This document shows positions 34,681 to 43,779 of a stretch of 64,000 nucleotides of DNA, in pieces; positions within the stretch are counted from its first letter, which is position 1, and every line of letters begins with the position of its first letter. Below the pieces are notes generated by a model. The model made no database searches. It was not told the DNA's origin and saw nothing but the letters and a program-made list of their open reading frames with translations. Source of the DNA: Penaeicola halotolerans (GTDB lineage Bacteria > Bacteroidota > Bacteroidia > Cytophagales > Cyclobacteriaceae); contig NZ_JAEAGO010000001.1 of the NCBI RefSeq assembly GCF_016464625.1, positions 868,001-932,000 on the forward strand. The letters are read 5' to 3'. The translations under genes and the position numbers were made by a program.

Positions 34681-35409
34681 ATGAAACTATTAAAACTTTC
34701 AGGTCTTTTCTTATCGGCTGCTCTAATCGTAGCTAGCTGTGGACCTAAGACAGATTCAGCTGTAGAAGCTACAGATGCTAAAGAAGTATCTGCTACTGAC
34801 AATGCAACTGAACTAGCAATCGATACTGAGGCTAGTCAAGTTACTTGGGTAGGTTATAAGCCATCTGGACAGCACAATGGTACTATCCCAGTTGTAAGCG
34901 GAAACATCAAAGTAAATGAAGGAACAGTAGTAGGTGGACAGTTCACTTTTGACTTGACTAACCTTCAAATCCTAGACCTAGAAGCAGGTTCTGAGATGCA
35001 TGGAAAACTATTCGGTCACTTACAGTCTGCTGACTTCTTTGACACAGCTAACTTCCCTGAGGCTTCTTTTGAAGTAACTGGCGCTGAGGCTTACACTTCT
35101 GGTGTAGTGACAGATGCTGAGCAGTTTGAGTCAGACAATACGCCTAAGTCAAACTCTGAGATCATGGTAGCTAACCCTACACACTTGATCTCTGGTAACT
35201 TGACTATGAGAGGTGTAACTAAAAACATCACATTCCCAGCTAGAGTTGAGGTATCTGAAGCAGGTGTATCTGCAGAAGCAAGATTCAACATCAACAGAAT
35301 CGACTGGGGTGTGTCTTACGGTGACGAGGCTACTGTAGCTGATAAGGCAAAAGACGCTTTCGTTTACAACACTGTTAACGTTGGATTTTCTGTTAAAGCA
35401 AATCAATAA
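34681..35409 (+). CDS. YceI-family lipoprotein
   Basis: 242 residues from the ATG at 34681; an upstream in-frame ATG at 34606 precedes a poor signal. Lipobox IVASC near residue 20, then a low-complexity linker and a YceI lipocalin-like domain (WVGYKPSGQHNGTIPVVSGNIKV, MHGKLFGHLQSADFFDTANFPEASFE, NLTMRGVTKNITFPA). YceI proteins bind isoprenoid-type lipids in the periplasm. Codon use is highly biased, suggesting strong expression. Confidence 0.92.
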   Translation: MKLLKLSGLFLSAALIVASCGPKTDSAVEATDAKEVSATDNATELAIDTEASQVTWVGYKPSGQHNGTIPVVSGNIKVNEGTVVGGQFTFDLTNLQILDLEAGSEMHGKLFGHLQSADFFDTANFPEASFEVTGAEAYTSGVVTDAEQFESDNTPKSNSEIMVANPTHLISGNLTMRGVTKNITFPARVEVSEAGVSAEARFNINRIDWGVSYGDEATVADKAKDAFVYNTVNVGFSVKANQ

Positions 35410-35426
35410 ATAGTAATAGTCGTTTT

Positions 35427-35463
35427 AAAAGGGAGATGGTCTTAGACCGTTTCCCTTTTTTTA
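35427..35463 (+). terminator. terminator after the YceI gene
   Basis: Two-part stem AAAAGGGA...TCCCTTTT with an inner GGTC/GACC helix, followed by a T-run. Confidence 0.8.
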
Positions 35464-35486
35464 TGATCTTTGCCCAAAGTATCGAT

Positions 35487-36740
35487 ATGAAGCAAGTATT
35501 TACTCTAACCGACCCTTTACTTTTTGAGCAAAAAGCACTCCACTGGGCCAATCAATACTTTATTTATACTTGCTTTCTTAATCCAAATACAGCGAACTAT
35601 CCCTTTGGAGCATTTGAAAAAAAACTAGCTGCGGCTCAGTCTGTACTTCCTATTGATGGATTAGAATCACTTGATCATCTAGCACAAAAAGACGCCTTTG
35701 GCTTCTTATCCTATGAGCTTAAAAATCAAATCGAAAAGCTAACCAGTCAAAACTCACCTACTGTAGAGTTTCCTGCCTTAGGGTTTTTTGAACCTGAGAT
35801 CTTGATCACTTGGCTGAATGATTCAGAAGTAACAATCATTAGCGATGATCCAGCAGCAATTTATCAAGCGATCATAGAGCAACGTATCCAAGAATACCCC
35901 TTGAAGCTAGGTGCTATACACGCTAGTATGCCAAAAGCAGCCTACCTAGAAAAGGTCAACCAAGTGCGACAACATATTTATGAAGGAGATGTTTACGAGC
36001 TTAATCTCTGCATGGAATTTCATGCACAAATTGACACTTTAGACCCTGTCTCTACTTATTTCTCACTCAATACTGCTTCTCCTAAGCCCTTTTCGAGTTT
36101 TCTTAAATGGGATCAAAAATATGCACTTTGTGCCTCTCCGGAGAGATTTCTAAGAAAGAAAGCGCAGCAACTCCTCTCCCAGCCCATCAAAGGCACTACT
36201 CGAAGAGATCAAGATCCAACTATAGATCTAGCGCTCAAACATGAACTAGCTCATAGTGAAAAAGAGCGTGCAGAAAACATGATGATTGTAGACCTCGTCC
36301 GCAATGACCTAGCGAGATGTAGTGAGAGTGGCTCGGTAAAAGTGGAAGAAATGTTTGGCATCTATAGCTTTGAGCAAGTGCATCAAATGATCTCTAGTGT
36401 TAGTGCTACAGCTAAATCAAATGTCGGTTTAAAAGAGATACTACAAGCTACCTTTCCCATGGGAAGCATGACAGGAGCGCCTAAGATCATGGCGATGCAA
36501 CTCATCGATCAGTATGAAACAGTCAGTAGAGGACTATACTCAGGAAGCATCGGCTACATAACTGCTGAAGGAGACTTTGACTTCAATGTAGTGATCAGAA
36601 CTATCCTACTAGATATGGATCAGAGCAAACTTTCATTTCAAGTAGGCAGTGCCATCACATATGACTCTGATCCAGAGGCAGAATATCAGGAATGCCTACT
36701 CAAAGCCAAAGCGATCCTTCAAATACTGGATCAGTTATAA
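35487..36740 (+). CDS. pabB: anthranilate/para-aminobenzoate synthase component I (PabB-like)
   Basis: 417 residues from the Met at 35487. The chorismate-binding domain fills the C-terminal two-thirds: VNQVRQHIYEGDVYELNLCMEF, SPERFL, PIKGTTRR, ENMMIVDLVRNDL, FPMGSMTGAPKIMAM and SGSIGYI. The single-gene length and KGTTRR fit aminodeoxychorismate synthase (folate path) better than TrpE. The amidotransferase partner is not adjacent. Confidence 0.88.
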   Translation: MKQVFTLTDPLLFEQKALHWANQYFIYTCFLNPNTANYPFGAFEKKLAAAQSVLPIDGLESLDHLAQKDAFGFLSYELKNQIEKLTSQNSPTVEFPALGFFEPEILITWLNDSEVTIISDDPAAIYQAIIEQRIQEYPLKLGAIHASMPKAAYLEKVNQVRQHIYEGDVYELNLCMEFHAQIDTLDPVSTYFSLNTASPKPFSSFLKWDQKYALCASPERFLRKKAQQLLSQPIKGTTRRDQDPTIDLALKHELAHSEKERAENMMIVDLVRNDLARCSESGSVKVEEMFGIYSFEQVHQMISSVSATAKSNVGLKEILQATFPMGSMTGAPKIMAMQLIDQYETVSRGLYSGSIGYITAEGDFDFNVVIRTILLDMDQSKLSFQVGSAITYDSDPEAEYQECLLKAKAILQILDQL

Positions 36741-36847
36741 ATTTTACATACTTTAAAACTTTCAAATAATTTATTTGACTAAGTGATTAATTCTCAAAAA
36801 ATCATTTTGTATTTTTCGTTATTAATGATTCCAGTTAACGGTTTTGA

Positions 36848-38641
36848 ATGAATTTTGACCTTAACATCTACTCCCTTACCCTTCTGACTTCTAGTTTAGT
36901 AGTTTCTATTTTGTCAGTTGTTATTTTCAAAAGACTCGGTGATACTGTACGATGGTTCACCTTAACGATGATTGCTATATCATTTTGGGGTGTAACTTAT
37001 GGCTTAGAACTATCAGTAGGCACACTGGAGGAAATGCTCTTTTGGATCAAGCTTGAGTATATCGCGATCTCTTATGCCCCTGTATTTTGGATCATATTCT
37101 GCCTCAAATTCACCAATCAATTTGAAAGGGTAAGTAGGGTTACCATAGGAAGTCTTTTTTTGATCTCCACTTTGACCTTGATCATCGTTTGGACGAATAG
37201 CTATCACCAGCTACACTACAAAAGTGTCTCGGTGGACAATTCAGGGCCATTTCCATTACTCGATTTAGTGCCTGGCATCTGGTATGCTGTACACACTATT
37301 TTCTTTTATGTGACACTACTTTGGGGCAATTACTTATTGATTTCAAGATTTATCAAGGCAGATAGTGTCTATAGAAAGCAAATCAATATCATCGTATTTT
37401 CCTCTTTCATTCCTTGGATAGGAAATGTCATTTATCTATTAGGCTATCGACCTTTTGGGCATATTGACTTGACACCTTATACCTTTTTAGCTACTTATAT
37501 GATCGTAGGTCTAGGGATGTTGAAGTTCAGACTTTTCGATGTGATCCCTGTGGCCAAAGAGAAGCTCATCAATGCCATGCAAGAAGGCCTAATCATCATC
37601 AATGCTAAAGATGATATCATAGAAGTCAATCAAGCGGCTAATCAGTATTTTAACCTGCCTACAATTCAGCCAGTAGGTAAACGCTTCCAAGAAGTCTTTC
37701 CTAATCTTCAAAAGCTGCATGAGATCATCAAAGATCGCTATGAGACAGAGCTAAAAGTTACTATCAATATCAATGATGAGCCTGTAGAATTTCTAGTCAA
37801 AACCACTTCTCTTTTTGAGCGAAAAACAATTTTCAGTGGTATGCTCATTTTGTTTAGAGACATCACAGAGGAGACAAAGCAGTCTAAGCTACTTCAAGAA
37901 CAGAAAAACCAGCTAGAAACACTCAACCAACTCAAAGACAAGCTCTTTTCGATCATCGCGCATGACCTTCGTGGGCCTTTGTCTGGCATCAAAGACATTT
38001 TGAGTTTGACAAAATCTGGAGATATTTCTGAAAAAGAGTTTCTCAATTTAATCCCAGATATCACGACCAATATAGATGCTACAGCTATTCTTCTGGACAA
38101 TTTACTCACTTGGTCTAAGAGTCAACTGGAAGGTGAAAAACTCAACGTGCACAATATTTCCTTACATGGACTTGTAGAGAAAGAATTTAGACTGCTTCAA
38201 AGCAAAGCACAGGAAAAAGAAATCAAACTGATCAACCATATCCCCAATAAACTAATGGCTAGTGCTGATGAAGATATGGTAGATATCATTATCAGGAATC
38301 TTTTAAGCAATGCCATCAAATTCAGTAAACGCGGAGAACACATCACGGTATCAGCCTCTGAAGAAAATGATAAAATACGTATCACTGTAGAAGACAATGG
38401 TACAGGAATCAGTATGGAAAATATTGAAAAACTTAATGCTAACAATACCTTCAGCACCATCGGTACTGCCCAAGAAAAAGGTACAGGTTTAGGACTGATG
38501 CTTGTGAGGGAATTTGTGCATAAAAATGGTGGTGAATTGACAATAGAGAGTCAAATAGGAAGCGGCAGTAAGTTTTCTTTCACATTGCCTATTTATGATG
38601 AAAAATTAATTCACTCGAACATTCTCAGAAAAGTCATTTAG
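36848..38641 (+). CDS. sensor histidine kinase with N-terminal 7TM (HisKA_7TM type) domain
   Basis: 597 residues. Six or seven membrane helices in residues 8-230, a PAS-like domain (about 240-350, AMQEGLIIINAKDDIIEVNQAANQYF), HisKA with phospho-acceptor H372 in IAHDLRGPL, and HATPase with N box LLSNAIKFSK, G1 EDNGTGIS and G2 GTGLGLMLV. No response regulator is adjacent. The ligand sensed by the 7TM part is unknown. Confidence 0.92.
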   Translation: MNFDLNIYSLTLLTSSLVVSILSVVIFKRLGDTVRWFTLTMIAISFWGVTYGLELSVGTLEEMLFWIKLEYIAISYAPVFWIIFCLKFTNQFERVSRVTIGSLFLISTLTLIIVWTNSYHQLHYKSVSVDNSGPFPLLDLVPGIWYAVHTIFFYVTLLWGNYLLISRFIKADSVYRKQINIIVFSSFIPWIGNVIYLLGYRPFGHIDLTPYTFLATYMIVGLGMLKFRLFDVIPVAKEKLINAMQEGLIIINAKDDIIEVNQAANQYFNLPTIQPVGKRFQEVFPNLQKLHEIIKDRYETELKVTININDEPVEFLVKTTSLFERKTIFSGMLILFRDITEETKQSKLLQEQKNQLETLNQLKDKLFSIIAHDLRGPLSGIKDILSLTKSGDISEKEFLNLIPDITTNIDATAILLDNLLTWSKSQLEGEKLNVHNISLHGLVEKEFRLLQSKAQEKEIKLINHIPNKLMASADEDMVDIIIRNLLSNAIKFSKRGEHITVSASEENDKIRITVEDNGTGISMENIEKLNANNTFSTIGTAQEKGTGLGLMLVREFVHKNGGELTIESQIGSGSKFSFTLPIYDEKLIHSNILRKVI

Positions 38642-38785
38642 CTTCGTTTACTTTCCAGAAGCATCATTTTAGTTGTTCAAATCACTATTTTACACACAGC
38701 AATAGGTGCTAGAGCGGATAAAAGCTTATCTTTGAGCCTTTATCCAATAATCGATACACCAGATTACGTGATCAACCTATAAACC

Positions 38786-39298
38786 ATGGAGATACAAAAA
38801 GAACTTTCTAAAACTGAAATTTTTGAACAGATAAGAGAGTGGCTCCGATTCAATCAATACACCATAGCCAGTGAAGATACTGACAGACCTTGGGGTGGTT
38901 TCATCGTGATACATGAGTCTCACGTAGCTCAGTTTAGAAAACAGTTTTTTGCTAACTTAACTTTTTCAGCTGAACAACTTAACCTGAAAATTAGCCCCAA
39001 AATATTAATCGTAGCTCCTCATACACGGCTTTCATGGCAGTATCATAATAGACGCGCAGAGATATGGAAGCTAGTCGGAGGAGAAGGCGCTGTGGTCACT
39101 AGTTTTACAGACAAAGAAGGGCCACTTCAAACATTGGCACTTGGGCAGATCATCAAAATGGAGCAAGGGGAAAGACATCGTCTCGTAGGTCTGGATAACT
39201 GGGGAGTTGTAGCAGAGATATGGATGCATACTGCCCCTGAAAATCCATCAGATGAAGCTGATATCGTAAGAGTACAAGATGACTTTAAAAGAGTCTAA
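38786..39298 (+). CDS. cupin protein resembling type II mannose-6-phosphate isomerase C-domain
   Basis: 170 residues. RPWGGFIVIHE, then LIVAPHTRLSWQYHNRRAEIWKLVGGEGAV and IKMEQGERHRLVGLDNWGVVAEIW match the cupin domain of mannose-6-phosphate isomerase/guanylyltransferase proteins, with conserved His, Gln/Glu and His metal sites. Often annotated phosphoheptose isomerase in Bacteroidota. A sugar-phosphate isomerase role is plausible but unproven. Confidence 0.75.
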   Translation: MEIQKELSKTEIFEQIREWLRFNQYTIASEDTDRPWGGFIVIHESHVAQFRKQFFANLTFSAEQLNLKISPKILIVAPHTRLSWQYHNRRAEIWKLVGGEGAVVTSFTDKEGPLQTLALGQIIKMEQGERHRLVGLDNWGVVAEIWMHTAPENPSDEADIVRVQDDFKRV

Positions 39299-39305
39299 AA
39301 AGTAT

Positions 39306-39341
39306 AAACCCTCAAATAGAATACTATCTGAGGGTTTTGTT
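39306..39341. terminator. bidirectional terminator between the cupin gene and tonB
   Basis: Stem AAACCCTCA / TGAGGGTTT (9 bp) with a loop that can form an inner ATAG/CTAT helix, followed by TTGTTT on the plus strand. The adjacent genes converge here. Confidence 0.75.
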
Positions 39342-39360
39342 TATACACAAGGTAGTATTA

Positions 39361-40257
39361 TCAATTCACTTTGATCAAAAAGGTAATCGTACCAACCGAT
39401 TGTGAAGCAGCCTTTGTATTAGATTGAAGCTTTCTAAAGGTCAACTGCTCTACTTCTCTTTTGTAGATCTGCTCCACTGCTGGGCTGACATTTTTCTCTA
39501 TAGTCCTTACAGAAATCACCTCTCCTTTATCGTCTATTTTGATCTCAAACACTATCCTTCCATTGGTATTGGAGATATTATCTTTAGGATTAGGTTTACT
39601 ATCCCAAATCCAGCCTGACATGTTTAGCGAAGAGCCATCTGTACCAGATGAGCCACCAGCACCATATAATCCCTTGCCATCTACCGTACCTTTAGGATCA
39701 CCCGCATTCCCAGTTTGAGTACTTGTTCCTTGATTACCACCTTTGGCAGCTTCAGAACTCGTGCCTGATGTCCCTCCTGCTCCATACTGCCCCATAGGAT
39801 TTGGTTTAGGAGGCTCTACTTTTTTAACTTCCTCTTTAGGAGTTTCCTTTACGGGTTCCTTAACCTCTTCTTTCTTCTCTTCTACCTTTTTCTCCTCTGC
39901 TTTTACTGCACTTGGAGTCTTCTGTACAGCCTCAACGACTTCCTTGGTGGGTACTTGCTTAGCAGGCACAGGAGTAGGCTTCGCAACCTCCTCTATAGCT
40001 TCTTCTACAGATTCTATAGGCGCAGAGTCTTCTATGCTTTCTGACTCTGTATTAGTGCTAGGATTCGTACTTTCGATATTGTCACTTCCAGGATTACCAA
40101 AACCGATATTGAGCGATATACCATACTCTGGAATCGGTGGATTAGGCTCCTTCCAAGCGATCAGAAAGATCAATAAAAGCAAAACAGCTGCATTGACACC
40201 GAGGGTGAGTAGAGCAGCTGTTCTTTTTTCTTTTTTATTTTCTTCTTGTTGTATCAT
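39361..40257 (-). CDS. tonB: TonB energy transducer
   Basis: 298 residues: an N-terminal membrane helix (TAALLTLGVNAAVLLLLIFLIAW), a long Pro/Glu/Lys-rich periplasmic linker (90-190), a Gly/Ser segment and a C-terminal TonB-like domain (GRIVFEIKIDDKGEVISVRTIEKNVSP). Last gene of the exbB-exbD-tonB operon, one base after exbD. It transfers proton-motive force to outer-membrane receptors. The Gly-rich segment differs from classical TonB. Confidence 0.85.
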   Translation of the reverse strand: MIQQEENKKEKRTAALLTLGVNAAVLLLLIFLIAWKEPNPPIPEYGISLNIGFGNPGSDNIESTNPSTNTESESIEDSAPIESVEEAIEEVAKPTPVPAKQVPTKEVVEAVQKTPSAVKAEEKKVEEKKEEVKEPVKETPKEEVKKVEPPKPNPMGQYGAGGTSGTSSEAAKGGNQGTSTQTGNAGDPKGTVDGKGLYGAGGSSGTDGSSLNMSGWIWDSKPNPKDNISNTNGRIVFEIKIDDKGEVISVRTIEKNVSPAVEQIYKREVEQLTFRKLQSNTKAASQSVGTITFLIKVN

Positions 40258-40258
40258 C

Positions 40259-40648
40259 TTATTTAGGCTTTGCTGCCACTGTTACATTAGCTTCTAGTGA
40301 TGCTGCTATTCCTGCTACTTCTATCAGATACTCTGAGGGCACATCCTTGTCTATGTGCAGAATCACAGAACCAGGATTTCCTTGAAGTGCTACCTCAAGT
40401 TCTTTTTTGATATCTTCTCTAGCCACTCTCTTGTCATTAACCGAAAACTGCATATCCTTGGTCACAGTCACACTGACATTTTGCATGACGATACTCGTAG
40501 AAGCACTACTCGGTAAATTGACTTTCAAACCCGAAGGTGTGATAAATGAAGCTGTGAGCATAAAGAAGATCAATAACAGAAATATGATATCTGTCATCGA
40601 GGACATGCTAAAGTTAGCATCTACTTTAAGCTTTGATTGTAGTCCCAT
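40259..40648 (-). CDS. exbD: biopolymer transport protein ExbD
   Basis: 129 residues. Single N-terminal helix with the conserved Asp of the proton path in MSSMTDIIFLLLIFFML, then a periplasmic domain typical of ExbD/TolR. Its start codon shares one base with the exbB stop (TAATG), so translation is coupled. Confidence 0.92.
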   Translation of the reverse strand: MGLQSKLKVDANFSMSSMTDIIFLLLIFFMLTASFITPSGLKVNLPSSASTSIVMQNVSVTVTKDMQFSVNDKRVAREDIKKELEVALQGNPGSVILHIDKDVPSEYLIEVAGIAASLEANVTVAAKPK

Positions 40649-41331
40649 TATTTAGAGTCTTGTAATAGATCAACGAATTCTATCGTAGCATATTCCATGC
40701 TATGGATTAATTTTTGGACCTGAGTCACTAGATAGTTGTATCCCAGATAAGCTAAAATACCCACTACAAGACCAGTAGCTGTCGTGATCATAGCCTCATA
40801 GATACCAGTAGATAGCAATTTAGGACTGACAGACCCCTCCTCTTGCGCAATCGCGATGAAGGCCTGAATCATCCCTGTCACTGTTCCTAAGAATCCGATC
40901 ATAGGAGCCGCACCAGCGATTGTTGCCAATGTAGACAGGTTTTTCTCTAGTCTATTGATTTCCACTTTGCCTACGTTTTCGATGGCTACCTCAATATTCT
41001 TCAGCGGGCTACCAATTCGAGAAATCCCTTTAGAAATCATTTTAGATACAGGGCTATTTTCTTGACTGCATAGTAGCCTAGCGCCATTCACATCTCCAGC
41101 TTGAACGAGCGATTTCACTTGATCCAAAAACTGAGGAGATGTCTTGGCAGCCTTCTTAAGCGTCAACATTCTCTCAAAGAAAATGTAGATCGCTACTAGC
41201 CACAATAATGCTAATGGAATAATGAAATAGCCTCCTTTTAGGAGTAATTCTAAAACTGAAAGAGATTCACCGGCTCCTTCTACCATCGTAGAATCTGCCT
41301 GAAAAGTGGAGATTGCTTGTAATAAAATCAT
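40648..41331 (-). CDS. exbB: MotA/TolQ/ExbB proton channel protein
   Basis: 227 residues from the Met at 41331, which lies just after the SPOR gene stop; a longer frame would overlap that gene. Three membrane helices (about residues 32-52, 125-150, 170-195) with the family core TIAGAAPMIGFLGTVTGMIQAF and GIYEAMITTATGLVVGILAY. Forms the proton channel with ExbD. Confidence 0.92.
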   Translation of the reverse strand: MILLQAISTFQADSTMVEGAGESLSVLELLLKGGYFIIPLALLWLVAIYIFFERMLTLKKAAKTSPQFLDQVKSLVQAGDVNGARLLCSQENSPVSKMISKGISRIGSPLKNIEVAIENVGKVEINRLEKNLSTLATIAGAAPMIGFLGTVTGMIQAFIAIAQEEGSVSPKLLSTGIYEAMITTATGLVVGILAYLGYNYLVTQVQKLIHSMEYATIEFVDLLQDSK

Positions 41332-41332
41332 T

Positions 41333-41989
41333 TTAGTATTTAAGAACCCAAAGTTTTTCTTCAAAATTAGCTTGTATGCTCTCAGCATGTGCTAAAGCGT
41401 CCTGAACATTATCAAAATCAGAAACACTCAATCTGTAAAACAGCTTATTTCCAAAAGGATAAATGATCTTGCAGCTAGTACCCTCACTCATCAATTTCTT
41501 TGCCAAGTCTGCGGCCAAATCATCATCGATGAAACTACCTACAATCACAAAATATCTACCTGCTCTACTTTGAACATACTCAAGTGTAGGTACCACCTCT
41601 TCTACAATCGGCTCTTCGATCACAGGCTCGGGCTCTACTGGTGCAGGTGCTGGCTTTGGCGCTTCTTGCTGTACGATGACAGGCTCTTCTTTTTGATAGA
41701 AAAAGTTGTAGTAAACTAAAGCACCTATCAAGACAATCAAGGCAATAACAATCCCTGCAACCAATCCGTTTTTATTGGATGATTCAGTGTTTTCTGTTGA
41801 ACTGTTTGTATTTTCTTCCATCTTTGGTATGGGTTTAGTGCTCGAAGGAGCAGTGGTTTTCTTAGGAGTAGAAGTTGGTTTTAGGCCTTCTTCTAGGGGA
41901 TTTAAGTTTACTTCCGGCAAGCCAAAATCATCATCTTTTTTATTTGTATTACTTTTTCCTTGCTGACCTTTCGGATTTTTTTGTGCCAT
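41333..41989 (-). CDS. SPOR-domain membrane protein
   Basis: 218 residues: a polar, disordered cytoplasmic N-terminus (1-75), one membrane helix (GLVAGIVIALIVLIGALVYYNFFY), a Pro/Glu-rich linker, and a C-terminal SPOR domain (RYFVIVGSFIDDDLAADLAKKLMSEG...FYRLSVSDFDNVQDAL). SPOR domains bind denuded peptidoglycan. First gene of the SPOR-exbB-exbD-tonB operon. Confidence 0.88.
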   Translation of the reverse strand: MAQKNPKGQQGKSNTNKKDDDFGLPEVNLNPLEEGLKPTSTPKKTTAPSSTKPIPKMEENTNSSTENTESSNKNGLVAGIVIALIVLIGALVYYNFFYQKEEPVIVQQEAPKPAPAPVEPEPVIEEPIVEEVVPTLEYVQSRAGRYFVIVGSFIDDDLAADLAKKLMSEGTSCKIIYPFGNKLFYRLSVSDFDNVQDALAHAESIQANFEEKLWVLKY

Positions 41990-42111
41990 TTTATAAAAAT
42001 TGTTGTTCGTTTGGTAGTTTAAATCAACTCTAATCTAAGGTTTTTTTGACAATCGCATCAAAATAAAGGATTAAATTATTCCAATGGACTGTTTCTCAAA
42101 GGAATATTTTA

Positions 42112-43779
42112 TCAAAGTTTAAATGATAAACCTCCCAAAATCTGGAATCCTCTAGTATCGTAATTCAAATATCGTTGATATTCTCTTCCAAGTGCATTGT
42201 CCAGATTGAGGAATAAGCCCACTCTAGGAGTCATTTGAAAATCTGTTCGAAAGTTAAGATCTATAAATGGGTCAAGTCTAGTCGTAAATCCTGACTCAAG
42301 GTTAAGCGCATCTATCCCTCCCATAAAGGTCACATCACCTTGGAAAGTCCATTTTGCTAATGGCTTGACTGTATTGTAGACTTTGATGCTATACTGCGGT
42401 CTATGATAGGCTTCTTGTAAATTTTCTAAATCATACCTGTACATATCCGCTCTAAGCCCTACCTTGTAGATGTCATTTTTATCATAGTGGAAGCCCACGA
42501 AGATATTAGAAGTTCTGCTAAATCCTGACTCATAGATAAGATCAAACCTAGTAGAATCTGAGGCAGCATTGGCCATAAAAGCTTCATTGGTACGCTCTGC
42601 ATAACTAAAGCCTACTTCGAAATTGAAATCTCCCGCTAATCGTCCATTCACTTTGGCGGAAGCTTCATACAGCTTATTAGTATTCAGCAGATTGAGATCA
42701 TTTCTCATCCAAGGATTCATGTTGACAAAAGAGAGTAGCGTATTGCGCTCCATATCTCCATCCAAAGCGATCTCTACTGCGAGCTCTTTGATGATCTGAT
42801 AGGATAGCAAAAGTGTAGGATAGATATGTAAATCGCTTTCTTTTCCTACAAAGTCATCGTTTTCTTGGACGACATTTACACCACCTTTAAAATAAAGCTG
42901 ATCAGGTTGTCCTAAGGTCAAATATGGCGTTCCTCTAAAAAGGTTTCTATTCACGTTGACATTGAGATCTCTAGGAGAAGTCAAGTAAGTACCAATATCT
43001 AATCCTACTTTAAAATTAGTTTGAGGCTGATAAGCTAAGCCACCTGTGATCGTAATCTCATTTTCAGTAGCCTCATAGAAATCCTGAAAGAACCTCGCAC
43101 CTAGTGTCGCTGAGTAGGTGAAAGCATCCATTTTATCCAGATTTTCTATTCCTACTTGCCCTCCAAAATTGACAAATCGCTGTCGAATATCTTCTGCCAA
43201 AATCTCAGTAGCTGGTATCGGTGTATATCCATAAAAATGATACTGATCTCTATCGAAGAAAATGTTTCCTTTGATCACTGACGTCCTACCAAAATACTGT
43301 CCTTTCAAGGCAATATTCGTATGGTTCTCAGCAGAATTCTGTTGATCCACTGGCCCATTCATGTAATTGATATGCTTGGCATGCACTCCATAAGTATATA
43401 GATCACTGTTGAGAGAATTATACCAGAGCTCACCATAAGGAGTGTTATAGTTACCATATCCAAGCTTCACATAGAGCGGATAAGTCTGCTTCTCAAGAGG
43501 CTTAAAAGCTAAGTTAAAAGGCCTAACATCTGTACTGATACCTGGCACAGGGAAAGCAAAATCCTTGAACTGATACTGCATAGAAGTTAAAGGCTTGGCT
43601 TTAGGCACAGGTGGTATTTTCTCAAAATTTCTAGACGCTACAGGAAGTGTGATCAACCTGTCCTTTTGGATGATAAACTCTGCATCCTTTATTTCACCAC
43701 TTTTTTGATCTTGTGCTGTCGCAAAGCCTGCAAAACACAAGCTAAATATCCCTATGAATAATGTCTTATTGCTGATCAT
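42112..43779 (-). CDS. outer-membrane beta-barrel protein
   Basis: 555 residues with a signal peptide ending FATAQ. Alternating strand pattern throughout (YPLYVKLGYGNYNTPYGELWYNS..., ending RGFQILGGLSFKL with a C-terminal aromatic-Lys-Leu), like TonB-dependent-receptor barrels but without a plug domain. Its start overlaps the end of the TPR gene by 14 bases, so the two are coupled. It probably works with the TPR protein at the outer membrane. Confidence 0.8.
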   Translation of the reverse strand: MISNKTLFIGIFSLCFAGFATAQDQKSGEIKDAEFIIQKDRLITLPVASRNFEKIPPVPKAKPLTSMQYQFKDFAFPVPGISTDVRPFNLAFKPLEKQTYPLYVKLGYGNYNTPYGELWYNSLNSDLYTYGVHAKHINYMNGPVDQQNSAENHTNIALKGQYFGRTSVIKGNIFFDRDQYHFYGYTPIPATEILAEDIRQRFVNFGGQVGIENLDKMDAFTYSATLGARFFQDFYEATENEITITGGLAYQPQTNFKVGLDIGTYLTSPRDLNVNVNRNLFRGTPYLTLGQPDQLYFKGGVNVVQENDDFVGKESDLHIYPTLLLSYQIIKELAVEIALDGDMERNTLLSFVNMNPWMRNDLNLLNTNKLYEASAKVNGRLAGDFNFEVGFSYAERTNEAFMANAASDSTRFDLIYESGFSRTSNIFVGFHYDKNDIYKVGLRADMYRYDLENLQEAYHRPQYSIKVYNTVKPLAKWTFQGDVTFMGGIDALNLESGFTTRLDPFIDLNFRTDFQMTPRVGLFLNLDNALGREYQRYLNYDTRGFQILGGLSFKL